Below the pieces are notes generated by a model. It did not search any database. It was not told the DNA's origin and worked only from the letters and a program-made list of their open reading frames with translations. DNA of 64,000 bases from Pinus tabuliformis (lineage: Eukaryota; Streptophyta; Pinopsida; Pinales; Pinaceae): the NCBI GenBank assembly GCA_031772625.1, contig CM062810.1, positions 703,294,519-703,358,518 on the forward strand, written 5' to 3'. Both the position numbers and the translations under genes were made by a program. How positions within the stretch are numbered: the first letter of the stretch is position 1; each line of letters opens with the position of its first letter. Positions 46,200 to 58,026 of the stretch are shown piece after piece.

Positions 46200-47520
46200 T
46201 TTGTTTAATGCTTCACTTGCTTCTTCGAAAAATGATTGGTTGCTTGATTCAGGAGCAACCTGTCATATGACTCATAGGAAAGATTTTTTTGAAGATTTCA
46301 CTGACAATGTTGATGGAGCAGTATACTTTGCAGATCAATCAAAAATCAAGCCATCAGGGCTTGGCACAATCAGGCTTAAACTGCCTGGTCTTCCAGACTT
46401 TCTTCTGGATCATGTTCTATATCTCCCACAGCTCAAGAGAAACTTGCTGTCCTTGGTCCACATCTGCCAGCAAGGTCACTCCATTCATATGTTTGATGGA
46501 AAGCTTGAGGTAAGAAAGGCATCTGACCACTCACTTGTCATGAGGGGTATAGAAGAAGAAAGACTTCTTAAACTGCAAGGAACCTCTGCTCATGCACAAC
46601 ATTTCTCTTATATTTCTCATCATGAAGAAGGTACACTTCCGTCAAGTTTATTATGGCATGCTAGATTTGGACATTTAAACTATGATAGTCTCCGCTTGTT
46701 GAAGAAAAATGGTGTTGCTGGTTTGCCTACAATTCCTAGAAAACATAAGCAATGTGATGCTTGCATTCTAGGAAAGCATAGCAAACAGTCTTTTCATGAT
46801 TCACATTCAAGAGCACATAGGAAGCTTGAACTCGTTCATTCAGATTTATGTGGTCCAATGCCTGTTCCTTCTGCAAATGGAAATAAATATATCATGACAT
46901 TTATTGATGATTACACCAGAATGTGTTGGGTTTATTTATTGAAGAACAAATCTGATGCTTTTCAAACATTCAAGAATTTTCATAAGTGGATTGAAAATGA
47001 TGCACAATCTCATATTGGGTCTATTCGCACTGATAATGGAAAAGAATATACATCAAATGAATTTGAAAACTATCTTCGCCAACATGGGATCAAACATCAA
47101 ACAACTGTACCTTATAATCCCCAACAGAATGGTGTAGCAAAAAGAATGAATAGAACAATTTTGAATATGGTACGATCCATGCTTTTCTTCAAAAATGTAA
47201 AGATAATGTTTTGGGCTGATGCTGTTCTATGTGCTGCATATATAAAGAATAGATGTCCATCTAGTGCTATAAGAAACAAGACTCCTTATGAATTGTGGTA
47301 TGGACATGTTCCTTCGGTAAAACATCTCAGGATTTTTGGTTCCACCTGTTATGCTTTAATACCAAAGGTACATAGAAACAAACTTGGTGCTAGAAGTCGT
47401 AAGTGTATCTTCCTGGGGTATTCAAACACCTCTAAAGCATACCGTCTCTATGATGAAGTAAATAAAAAGTTTGTTGTATCTAGAGATGTCATTTTTCTTG
47501 AATCATCCAAATCTGACAGT
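46200..47520 (+). pseudogene. pol: Protease and integrase region of C2
   Basis: The aspartic protease signature 'DWLLDSGATCHMT' lies near 46,230. The GAG-pre-integrase zinc-binding part 'LLWHARFGHLNYDSLRLL' with 'CDACILGKHSKQSF' is near 46,650-46,800. The integrase core has 'DLCGPMPVPSANG', 'TFIDDYTRMCWVYLLKNKSD', 'IRTDNGKEYTSNEFENYL' and 'YNPQQNGV'. The C-terminal 'RKCIFLGYSNTSKAYRLYD' is the copia GKGY-like tail. In family members these cleave the polyprotein and insert the cDNA. Confidence 0.9.
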
Positions 47521-47979
47521 GTTGTTGAGCTGCAACTTGATCGCTTGGATAGATTCACAAAAAAGAAATCATTTCAAGAGTTTGATAATCAGATTCCACA
47601 TCTTGAAGGGGGGATTCCTATACTAGATCAACATGTGGAATCTCCCTTGCATGAAACTCCAACACCGGATGATCCTTTAAGTGATGTAATTGATAGAATT
47701 GGGAGACTCAATCTTGATTCAGTCCCAACTCAATCAACAGAGCAGCCTGGACCATCTCAGAAAGGTCCCCCAAAGTGGCTGACAAAGACACTTGAAAGTG
47801 TTCATCCTGATGAAATTGGAAAAACAGGAACCAGAAATACAAACCGACAAGATGGAGGTGATGTAGATAACTCTAATTCACCTGTTGATATGGATGTTAC
47901 TTATGATTGTTAATTGAACTTGTCTACAGATTTTGAACCAACTTCCTTCAAAGAAGCTGCTTCTCATGATGAATGGAAA

Positions 47980-49430
47980 GAAGCGATGCAGAAGGAGTAT
48001 GATGCCCTCATAAAGAATGGCACTTGGAAGCTGGTTGATCCCCCATTTGGAACCAAACCAATTGGCTGCAAGTGGGTCTACAAGAACAAGTACAAAGCTG
48101 ATGGCTCACTTGACAAGCACAAAGCTAGGCTTGTGGCAAAAGGTTTTGCACAGAAGGAAGGGGTCGATTACGAGGAAACTTTTTCCCCCCCAGCAAAATG
48201 GGCCACCATCCGGACACTCTTTGCACTAGCTGCTCAGAACGGTTGGAAAGTCCATCAAATGGATGTAAAAACTGCATTCTTGAATGGAGATCTAAAAGAA
48301 AATGTTTTTATGTCCCAGCCTGAAGGATTTGCTGTGAAAGGACATGAACATAAAGTATGCAAACTTGTGAAGTCCTTGTATGGCCTCAAACAAGCACCAC
48401 GAGCCTGGTATGAAAAACTAACTGAGCATCTTCTGAAACTCAACTTCAAACATTTTGATCTTGATGATGCAACATTATTTGTCAAGAAAGTTGGCAAAAC
48501 AGTTGTATATCTTGTGGTATATGTAGATGATCTTTTAATGACAGGGAACAATGAAAGCTATATTGCATCCATAAAGAAAGAATTAGGAAAAAGTTTTGAA
48601 ATGACTGATTTGGGCTATGTTCATTACTATCTTGGCATTGAAGTAACCCAACATCCAAAATCCATATTTCTTTCTCAAAAGAAATACATTGGAGATTTGT
48701 TAAACAGATTTGGCATGACAGAGTGCAATCCTCTTTCTACTCCAATGGAACAAAACTTGAAGCTCACATCTATTGAAGGAAAGGAATTTGAGGATGCAAC
48801 AAAGTATAGACAGCTTGTAGGGAGTCTCATCTACCTCACTACTACCAGACCAGACATTTCATTTGCTGTTGGAATCCTCTCCAGGTTTATGCAAAAGCCT
48901 TGTGAGGGACATTGGTCTGCTGCAAAAAGAGTTCTAAGGTACTTGAAGGGAACTTAAGACCTTGGAATCAAGTATACACAGGTGGACGACTTCAACTTGA
49001 TTGGATACTCTGATTCAGACTTTGATGGAGACAAAGAAACATGGGTATCTACTTCAGGATATGCTATGAGTCTTGGATCAGGAGCTGTCTCCTGGAGATC
49101 ACGCAAACAATCAGTTCTAGCAGATTCCACAACAGAAGCAGAATACGTGGCAGCATCTGAAGCAACGAAAGAAATTGTGTGGCTCAGGAAAATTCTTGAA
49201 GATTTGCAGGTAAAACAAGTACAATCAACTCCACTCATGATTGATAACACCTCTGCAATAAAGTTGGCCAAGAATCCAAAGTTCCATGATCGTACTAAGC
49301 ACATCAATACTAAATATCATCTGATCCGACATCATGTTGAGGCCAAAACAATCCATCTCCGTCATTGTTCCACAAATGAGCAAATTGCAGACATCTTCAC
49401 CAAAGCGCTTGGAAGAGAAAAGCTTGAAAG
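47980..49430 (+). pseudogene. pol: Reverse transcriptase and RNase H region of C2
   Basis: The RT_2-type domain starts at 'WKEAMQKEYDALIKNGTWKL'. It shows 'KWVYKNKYKADGSLDKHKAR', 'VHQMDVKTAFLNGDL' and the catalytic 'VVYVDDLLMTG'. The RNase H part has 'GYSDSDFDGD', 'SRKQSVLADSTTEAEYVA', 'KHINTKYHLIRHHVE' and 'IADIFTKALGREK'. Domain order after integrase is diagnostic for Ty1/copia. Confidence 0.92.
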
Positions 49431-49470
49431 ATTCAGAACGATGCTTGGACTCACCAACATCCCTTCAGAT

Positions 49471-49482
49471 TCAGGGGGGGAA
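49471..49482 (+). promoter_or_regulatory. Polypurine tract of C2
   Basis: 'tcaggggggga' immediately before the 3' LTR, where plus-strand synthesis is primed in this family. Confidence 0.75.
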
Positions 49483-49639
49483 TGTTCACACCTAATCTTC
49501 AACGGTTGGGTAAACAGGAACGTGAACAATCATCAAGAAGATGAACTGATCCGTCCATTTTATGTATATAAACAATTGTTATCTAATGAAATAGTCAATC
49601 AATCTCTTCTGCCCATTCTGGAGTTACCCTGGCCTGACA
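49483..49639 (+). repeat. 3' LTR of C2, 157 bp
   Basis: Three differences from the 5' LTR. It is followed by acagc, the one-mismatch partner of gcagc at 43,771-43,775. Confidence 0.93.
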
Positions 49640-49976
49640 ACAGCTATACCTCATACTTTGAGAGAATACTCCTGGCTGAAACCCCATAAAATCCTTCTGA
49701 CAATTCCTTAGCACAAAATTGCTCTGCAACCCTAGTGTCTGCCCAATCTAGACTACATCAGCCTCTCCTAGCCCAGTGCTGGCCCTCCGTCAGCCTTCCT
49801 TGACTTGCATTAGCCCCAAGAGGCCCTGCGTTAGCTCTGGGAGCCTTTGCGTCAGCTATGCTGGCCCCTCTGGTGCTCTGCGCAACACTTGGCTGCCTTT
49901 GCGTGGTCCTGCGTGAGCCCTTGCTGGCTCTGCGTCACTGTCCTTGGTTGCTGCGCTGCTCTCCCGACACACTCTC
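49640..49976 (-). other. Fragment of older LTR Q between two insertions
   Basis: It continues on the far side of the N1 insertion at 57,483. It is rich in 'ctgcgt', with degenerate repeats of 'gctctgcgtca' and 'gctggccc'. No gene was seen. Confidence 0.45.
49972..49976. repeat. 5-bp target duplication 'ctctc' of N1, left copy
   Basis: Exact match to 57,483-57,487 outside the other LTR. Confidence 0.88.
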
Positions 49977-52138
49977 TGTTGGAAATAATACTGAGAGGGG
50001 GGGGGTGAATTAGTATTATTAAATCAATATAACTTTTTCATTTCCATATTCAGATTCATATACGCTACTTCAGTTAAGGCAAATCGCGTGTATACGCAAC
50101 TGCGTGTCATGCAACAAGCAAATATCCAGTAAACTTATGATTCAGTTAGTTGATCCTTAATGAGTGTATCAGAACATTATTAACCATATGAACAGTAAAC
50201 AGGAGCAATAAAACAAAACAGATCATCACACATAAGCAACACACATGAACATCGAGATGTAAGGTGAAAACCCAATGTGGGTGAAAACCACCTGTTGCAA
50301 TTCGTCTCTATCTTCTTTTGATAGGAAACTTCTTTTTACAATATTTCTGTATTGGTGCAGTCTTATACTAGTACGCAGGCTTCTACCGGCGGAAGGATAC
50401 AACCTTCTCTCGTTCTCCAGCTTCTCCTGGAAGGGAGCTACAACCCCTTACCTCTTGTACTAGCTGATGTACTAGTACGTAGGTGCTGACCTACAGAAGG
50501 CTTCAACCTTCTCTTTCTTCCTCCAGGTACCACGTTTCATAAATTTTCAGACTGGATACCCATGGAACACAACATCATAATCTGAAGGCCACGTTTCATC
50601 CAATTTTCATACTGGACCCATCAACAACATTGAAGCACAAAATCAATCACCACTGCAATACAACCATCAACTATATCTGCATCAACCAATCACTGAAACT
50701 CAATCATTACTTTCTGAATCAACCAAACTCAATCAATCATTGACAACCTCTGAACCTCTGACACAACTGAATCAACCATTCATTCATACTTTAATCAACT
50801 TCAACAAATCAACTGGAACAAAGAGATCACTGTAACCAGTACACAGATTTGTACCCAGAACATTGCATCATCATTCAGAACCAGCTGTAACCTCAAAACC
50901 ATGCATCAGAGTGTATACGCAACTTGGAAGAGCCGAACCAGCGTGTATACACAACTTCATCAAAGCAAACCAGCGTATAGATCTGCAAATACTTACTTAT
51001 AACTTCGCTGCACTTCCCGACTTCAGACATACCCAGATCATCACATATAAAGGATAATACATGTGTTAGCAACCAGATCTAGCCCATCAGATGACATAAT
51101 GATAAGTCATTATGATCCTGATCCATTATTAGATCTCATCCATCATCACTGAAGCAAATCTCAATCAATCAATCTGAACATTGTTACCAGAATGCAGTCA
51201 CCATAACATAAAGCAACACCCAAAACTCTGCATCAACAACCAGAACCAATTGTAATTTCAAACATCATAGTTCACAAGGTATATGCTACTTCGATGTGTT
51301 GAACCTGCGTGTATACGCGCTTTCACCGAAGGGAACCTGCGTACAGATCTGAAAATAATTACTTATACCTTCACTACAGTTTTCAACTTTAGATATACCC
51401 AGAACATAAGATATAAAGGATAAGACATGCATTAGTATTCAGATCTGAACTATTCACGATCATACCATATAATGATAATGCATTTTAGTCTTCATGATCC
51501 CGATCCATCAACCTTCATCTACCGCATAGGTGCTTCCTTGATTCAGGTCAAGCAAAGCATCACAAACCCATAACCAGCAAGCTAGATCTCACACTTCATC
51601 AGATATTCATCATTTGCACACTTGCCCCCTGGCCTGATGATCTTCTTCTCCTTATATAAGTTTAGGCCTTTCTCAATACCATGGTCCAAAACCATGTAGG
51701 ACCAATACCTTGGGCCTAATACTTGGGGTCAATACCTCAGACCAAATACCAAAATACCATGGACCAAATACCACGGACCCAAAACTTATTTTTCCAACAT
51801 GTACGTGCCTTTCCTTTCGTGAAAGTGCATGTGTACGGTATACGCGTCTTTGTATATTGTGAACTTGCGTGTATACGCTACTTGGTCTATAGCAAACCTA
51901 CATATATATGCGACTTGGTATATAGTGAACCTGCATGTGTACACGACTTGGTATATAGTGAACCTGCGTATGTACGTGACTTGGTATATAGTGAACCTGC
52001 GTATATACTTCTCTTCCTTCATTCTTTGTAGTCTGATCATCAATTCTTTGCTACTGACCTGCTGCACTATGATCTGTCATCTGTGTGAGTTGCCATCAAG
52101 GACAACACTTGTATCATATCTGTATCATAATGCCAACA
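49977..52138 (-). repeat. Left (3') LTR of N1
   Basis: Direct repeat of 55,328-57,482. It contains the 33-bp minisatellite at 51,852-52,011 and a palindromic TATA-like 'cttatataag' at 51,651-51,660. Confidence 0.9.
51852..52011. repeat. 33-bp minisatellite in the left N1 LTR, about five copies
   Basis: The unit is like 'gtatatagtgaacctgcgta' followed by 'tgtacgtgacttg'. It is repeated in the right LTR at 57,196-57,354, also about five copies. The period is divisible by 3, so open frames run through it without being genes. Confidence 0.88.
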
Positions 52139-54020
52139 ATCTCCCCCTTTGGACTTGATGGCAACAACCACACCAAGTCACTCTCCCCCTTTGACATCAA
52201 GGGCAAAGGGTGAACCAAGATATTCTCTCCCTTTGATGTTCATTATGCTGTCCATACTCCCCCTGAGTACATGCTGAAATCTCTACATGCTGAGATGTAC
52301 CAAGCCGTTCATGCTCCCCCTGAGCACATGTTGAGTTCTCTGATCAAACTCCCCCTTTGTACATGCCAAGATGTACCAATCTGTCCATGCTCCCCCTGAG
52401 CACATGCCGAGTCTGCAAGAATATTTTTTCAATAGAATGACATGACTCTACAACTCAACTAAGTGAGTATGACCTTCCTATCACCAATGACTCATACATA
52501 CATCAATCTCCCAACCAAGTGGGGATACACCATTTTGACTCATCCACCCAACCAAGTGGGGATATACCAAATGTTTATACATGACTGAAAATAGAAATCA
52601 TTACATCATCCATCCCATGCATAGTGGGGTAACAAATTACATCATATGACCAAAAGGGATTCATCACACGACTACAATAGACAGAGACAAACTATTACAT
52701 CATGGGTCTTGATATGACCTTTACATTGAATGATATACATGACATTTATAACAGAGACCAAATATCTAAACAAGACCATGATAGTCATCAGCAACTATCA
52801 TACACAATGTATGATCTGCTCCATAGGCATCTGTCAACAACATCCAGATTAGCAACCTGTATATGTCCATTAGTGTAGAAGTCATCAACCTGTAATCAAG
52901 GTATGTCTGCATATAGATATCAACTCATCCTCTTGAACATTATCATAGCCTTCCATGAATGAATTTTGCATATGACAACAAAATCATTCACATTATATTA
53001 TATGTGAAAAACATCGTAGTCATCTCATCATCATCAAGATCTGCACGATCTTATATACCATCCATGTATCATTACTCGGGAACATACCTCATCTGCATCA
53101 ATCAACATATCCTATCATCATATAGGTAAGAACTCATCATCATCATGTCTCCAACAATGCAACTTTGAGTAATCATCCATGTATCTAGCATATTGTATAT
53201 AGCACTATGTATCTTGAGCTCAAGATCTTTTGTCAAGACTTCTTGATATCATCAACAACAACAATCCTCATCCACATGAGCGCCAAGAACTATAGGAATC
53301 CTGCATCATAACTGTATTATATGATCTTTATGCATCTGACGACAACAGCATATGAGTGACTCATCATCAAGTAATGAAGTTGTTCAAGCTTTGTACTTCT
53401 CCTTATCCTTATGAAGATCACCATGTAAGCACCATATATGCATCATCAGAGAATCAACCACAAATCTGATCTGAACACCAACTATGTAACCCCAAGAATC
53501 ATATGAGATTTTGTCATGGACAACTCATAACCATATCATAGCAAGATATATAAGCATCATTACCAAAGACTTCTAACCATAATGCCAACAATGCATTATT
53601 CAAAACATAAACTCCCCCTGAACCTGTGCCATCTGTTTACTGTCAGATCTGATCATGCATATATCAGCAAGAAGTATCAAGACATCATCATCATCAAGTT
53701 AGGATAAAAAACACTTCTAAACATCTTATGAGTATCAAGACATTTCCACACATCATTAGCAGATTGTAACCATTATCAAACAGAGCAAATAATGGACTGA
53801 ATCATATCAGACCCTTTTTCCTGAGCATGTCCCACTGCTTTTCCTCAAACTAACATATACGCGACTGTGCAGTGACTAACTCGCGTATATACGTGACTTC
53901 TCTTCATGAAACTTGCGTATGAGATTTAGAACACTGAAGTTTCACACTTTCAGCTCCCTCTGAGTCTGTTATGTCTGTATATTGTGCTGTGCCACATATT
54001 TCTCACTGTACTTCCTTCTT
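52139..54020 (-). other. Non-coding interior of N1
   Basis: Pyrimidine-tract start, then 'ctccccctgagcacatg' repeated near 52,258-52,410 and a 'catcatcat'-rich stretch near 53,000-53,700. I found no frame with family support in about 1.9 kb. Confidence 0.6.
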
Positions 54021-54023
54021 CTT

Positions 54024-55326
54024 TCATATCTTCAAGTATGATGATGTTTTCTCCTTTTGGTATGGTGCTAGTACTTTGTTCTTGCATTCCTTTGCTATAT
54101 GTCCAAGCTTGTTACATGCATAACATCTTACATGTTTCATATTCCTTCTGTAGCAATCAACAGCTTTGTGACCAAACATATTGCAAGAAAAACAATATCC
54201 CTTAAAGTACCTGGAACGTGATGATCTTTCTGTGTGATGGTCTTGAACCATTCTACTTTTGCATCTGGCTGCAACATGTCCAAGATTATGACATACATAA
54301 CATTCAACATTATTCATCGGAGGAGTAAAAGATTTTCTTTGAAGAATTTCTTTCCTTGGTTGTTGATGGGATTGACCTCTCATCTCCTTGTTGAGTATTT
54401 CAAATTGTGTATTAGAGTTCCTTGTCTTATTTTGTGAACTAGATTCACCTTCAACAGATTCATGAAAACCAAGACCAGTTTTGATAGCAGGAGACCTTTG
54501 ACTACTAAGAATATCATCCAAGATCTTAGTACTATCTTGAAATCGTAAGAGCTTATCCTTTTCTTCTAAGTTATCTTTTAGAATATTTACCTCAACCTGA
54601 TGTTGCTCTTCTTTTTCACGATACTGCTTCTTCATGTTTTCTTCAACTTTTCTTCCTTCTTCCAACTGATGTCTTAATTCAAGAACTTCGTTTTCTTGTT
54701 TTTCAAGAGCTTGGAGTAGTTCTTTATTTTGCTTATTTGATTCTTCAAGATCTTCTTTTAGCGAGAGGATCGTAGCTTCAAGACTTTCATAGTAACTGGA
54801 TCTTTCTCTGAGTTTCTTGAATGTTGTTCTCCTTTCATTTACTTCATTTCTTAATGAAGTTACTTCATCCTACAACTTTTGACATTGATCTTCCTTTTCC
54901 TTGAATAACTTCCTTACCTTGTTTCCTTCCTCTAGTTGAGCTTTTAGATTGGTAACTTCTTCTTTGGAGACACATTCCCTTTTGTGCAATAGATCTTGTT
55001 GGTCTCTAATTTTGTCTGTAAGCCTTTTAAATTCTGCCTCTATTTGATATCTTTCTTTCATCATCTTCAAATGGATGGAGAAATGTATCACCAAAGGATA
55101 ACAAATTCATACCTGATAGTTCCTTTGCTTGTTCATCCTCATTCTGAAGTGATTCTGAATTTGAAGTGTTTCTTCCACATATTCCCCAATCAATTCTCCC
55201 ACTGTCATAGTTCCTTTGAGATGTCTTCTTCTTTTGAGGCACTTTCTTCTTTAGCTTCCTTCCCATTGTTCTATGGATCTCCTTCAAGCGATCAAGCTTA
55301 TATCGAAGGACCTGCTCTGATACCAA
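54024..55326 (-). pseudogene. gag: Gag-like region of N1: coiled coil plus three zinc knuckles
   Basis: Read on the minus strand from the primer site, it begins with a basic segment (KLKKKVPQKKKTSQR). Long heptad-rich coiled-coil stretches such as EVTNLKAQLEEGNKVRKLF follow. It ends with three CCHC knuckles: CYVCHNLGHVAARC, CFSCNMFGHKAVDC and CYACNKLGHIAKEC. Three knuckles and the position next to the primer site suggest an RNA-binding structural protein, although no typical copia capsid segment is recognised. The reading is interrupted, so it is a fossil copy. The coiled coil could replace capsid contacts; that is inference. Confidence 0.7.
55314..55325 (-). promoter_or_regulatory. Primer-binding site of N1, initiator-Met tRNA type
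   Basis: The minus strand reads TGGTATCAGAGC, two bases from the LTR end. Confidence 0.88.
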
Positions 55327-55327
55327 T

Positions 55328-57482
55328 TGTTGGAAATAATGCTGGGGGGTGAATCAGTATTATCAAATCAATATAACTTTTTCATTTCCATATTCAAATT
55401 CATATACGCTACTTCAGTTAAGGCAAACCGCGTGTATATGCAACTGTATGTCATGCAACAAGCGTATATCTAGTAAACTTATGATTCAGTTAGTTGATCC
55501 TTAATGAGTGGATCAGAACATTATTAACCATATGAACAGTAAACAGGAGTAGTAAAACAAAACAGATCATCACACATAAGCAACACACATGAACACCGAG
55601 ATGTAAAGTGGAAACCCAATGTGGGTGAAAACCGCCTGCTGCAATTCGTCTCTATCTTTTTAATAAGAAACTTCTTTTTACAATATTTCTGTACTGGTGC
55701 AGTCTTATACCAATACGCAGGCTTCTACCTGCGGAAGGCTACAACCTTCTCTCGTTCTCCAGCTTCTCCTGGAACGGAGCTACAACCCCTTAGCTCTTGT
55801 ACTAGTACGTAGGTGTTGACCTACAGAAGGCTTCAACCTTCTCTTTCTTCCTCCAGGTACCACGTTTCATAAATTTTCAGACTGGATACTCATGGAACAC
55901 AACATCATAATCTGAAGGCCACGTTTCATCCAATTTTCATACTGGACCCATCAACAACATTGAAGCACAAAATCAATCACCACTGCAATACAACCATCAA
56001 CTATATCTGCATCAACCAATCACTGAAACTCAATCATTACTTTCTGAATCAACCAAACTCAATCAATCATTGACAACCTCTGAACCTCTGACACAATTGA
56101 ATCAACCATTCATTCATACTTTAATCAACTTCAACAAATCAACTGGAACAAAGAGATCATTGTAGCCAGTACACAGATTTGTACCCAGAACACTGCATCA
56201 TCATTCAGAACCTACTGTAACCTCAAAACCATGCATCAGAGTGTATACGCAACTTGGAAGAGCCGAACCAACGTGTATACGCAACTTCATCAAAGCGAAC
56301 CAGCGTATAGATCTGCAAATACTTACTTATAACTTCGCTGCACTTCCCGACTTCAGACATACCCAGATCATCACATATAAAGGATAATACATGTGTTAGC
56401 AACCAGATCTAGCCCATCAGATCACATAATGATAAGTCATTATGATCTTGATCCATTATTAGATCTCATCCATCATCACTAAAGCAAATCTCAATCAATC
56501 AATTTGAACATTGTTAGCAGAATGCAATCACCATAACATAAAGCAACACCCAGAACTCTGTATCAACAACCAAAACCAATTGTAATTTCAAACATCATAG
56601 TTCACAAGGTATACGCTACTTCGATGTGTCGACCCTGCGTGTATACACGCTTTCACCGAAGGGAACCTGCGTACATATCTGAAAATAATTACTTATACCT
56701 TCACTATAGTTTTCAACTTTAGATATAACCAGAACATAAGATATAAAGGATAAGACATGCGTCAGTATTCAGATCTGAACTATTCACGATCATACCATAT
56801 AATGATAATGCATTTTAGTCTTCATGATCCCGGTCCATCAACCTTCATCTACCGCATAGGTGCTTCCTTGATTCAGGTCAAGCAAAGCATCACAAACCCA
56901 TAACTAGCAAGCTAGATCTCACACTTCATCAGATATTCATCACTTGCACACTTGCACCCTGGCCTAATGATCTTCTTCTCCTTATATAGGTTTAGGCCTC
57001 TCTCAATACCATGGTCCAAAACCATGTAGGACCAATACCTTGGACCCAATACCTGGGGTCAATACCTCAGACCAAATACCATGGACCAAATACCAAAATA
57101 CCATGGACCAAATACCACAGACCCAAAACTTAGTTTTCTGACATGTACGCGCCTTTCCTTCCGTGAAAGTGCGTGTGTACGGTATACGCGTCTTTGTATA
57201 TAGTGAACTTGCGCGTATACACTACTTGGTATATAACGAACCTGCGTATATACGCGACTTGGTATATAGTGAACCTGCGTGTGTACATGACTTGGTATAT
57301 AGTGAACCTGCGTATGTACGCGACTTGGTATATAGTGAACTTGCGTATATACTTCTCTTCCTTCATTCTTTGTAGCCTGATCATCAATTCTTTGCTATTG
57401 ACCTGCTGCACTATGATCTGACATCTGTTTGAGTTGCCATCAAGGACAACATTTGTATCATATCTGTATCATAATGCCAACA
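55328..57482 (-). repeat. Right (5') LTR of N1
   Basis: Direct repeat of 49,977-52,138, including the 33-bp minisatellite at 57,196-57,354. Confidence 0.9.
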
Positions 57483-58026
57483 CTCTCTGCCTTCTGTATT
57501 TCTCTGTACTCATTGCCCCTCAACTGCTCTCTTGATCACTGATTCTATTTGTCTTAGCAAACCCCGCTCTAGAGAATAGAATGACTGGTCACTGTGGTGT
57601 ACTCTCCAAGTGACCCTCAAGCCTCCTCTTATACTTTTCCCGTTGACATCTCAATGACCGAGATTAAGTCCCTAATCAACGGCTAAGATTAGATTTGGCT
57701 TGATCCATGTCTTTTGGACCATTCTAACACAGATTCATATTAATACACATTAATATTTTATTTTCCCTAAGTTTAGACTTACGGACTCCATTAAAAATAT
57801 TAATTATTTTAATATCTCCTGATCTGTTTAGAATCTGCCCAAACCCTTTCTGGGAATTGGAGATCTCATATGCCTCGACCTCTCCACCAAATTTCGTGGC
57901 TAGAGCACATCCAATGCTACTCCAAATCAACATCTCTCTCCAAGGCCTTCACTTAGACTTACGACTGATAGTCTTGGTCAAGTGCTTGACACATGAAGTA
58001 GAATGCACATGTGATGTCCAACATCA
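57483..58026 (-). repeat. End of older LTR Q
   Basis: It continues the sequence left of N1 and ends 'gatgtccaaca', followed by the polypurine-tract complement 'tcactccctctcaactagag'. This is the same layout as LTRs A, C and P. It marks a minus-strand copia-like 3' LTR interrupted by C2 and N1. Its first part (57,483-57,487) is the right ctctc duplication. Confidence 0.55.

Larger units (their letters stand above)
43776..49639 (+). mobile_element. Ty1/copia retrotransposon C2, all domains present
   Basis: Two 157-bp LTRs (43,776-43,932 and 49,483-49,639) begin TGTTCACACC and end GCCTGACA. They differ at only three positions. A primer site TGGTATCAGAGC follows the 5' LTR directly, and a G-rich polypurine tract precedes the 3' LTR. 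Flanks gcagc / acagc are a 5-bp target duplication with one mismatch. In order the interior holds a 1.3-kb leader, gag, protease, integrase, reverse transcriptase and RNase H, the copia order. The coding part is broken in about three places. Three differences in 157 sites give roughly 0.7-4 million years, depending on whether a grass-like or conifer-like substitution rate is assumed. Confidence 0.92.
49977..57482 (-). mobile_element. Non-autonomous copia-like LTR element N1, minus strand
   Basis: LTRs of 2,162 bp (49,977-52,138) and 2,155 bp (55,328-57,482) start TGTTGG and end CCAACA and are nearly identical. The minus-strand primer site TGGTATCAGAGC lies two bases from the right LTR. A polypurine-tract complement ('atctccccctttggac') follows the left LTR. 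The perfect 5-bp duplication ctctc flanks the whole. The 3.2-kb interior encodes only a coiled-coil and zinc-knuckle, gag-like region; no protease, integrase or polymerase is visible. It needs enzymes from another copia element. LTR differences of a few percent by eye make it fairly young. Confidence 0.88.

Noticed and set aside
51723-52158. Open frames with VYSEP-type repeats (also 57,163-57,421)
   Set aside because: They are translations of the 33-bp LTR minisatellite on the strand opposite to the element, with no sign of a real gene.
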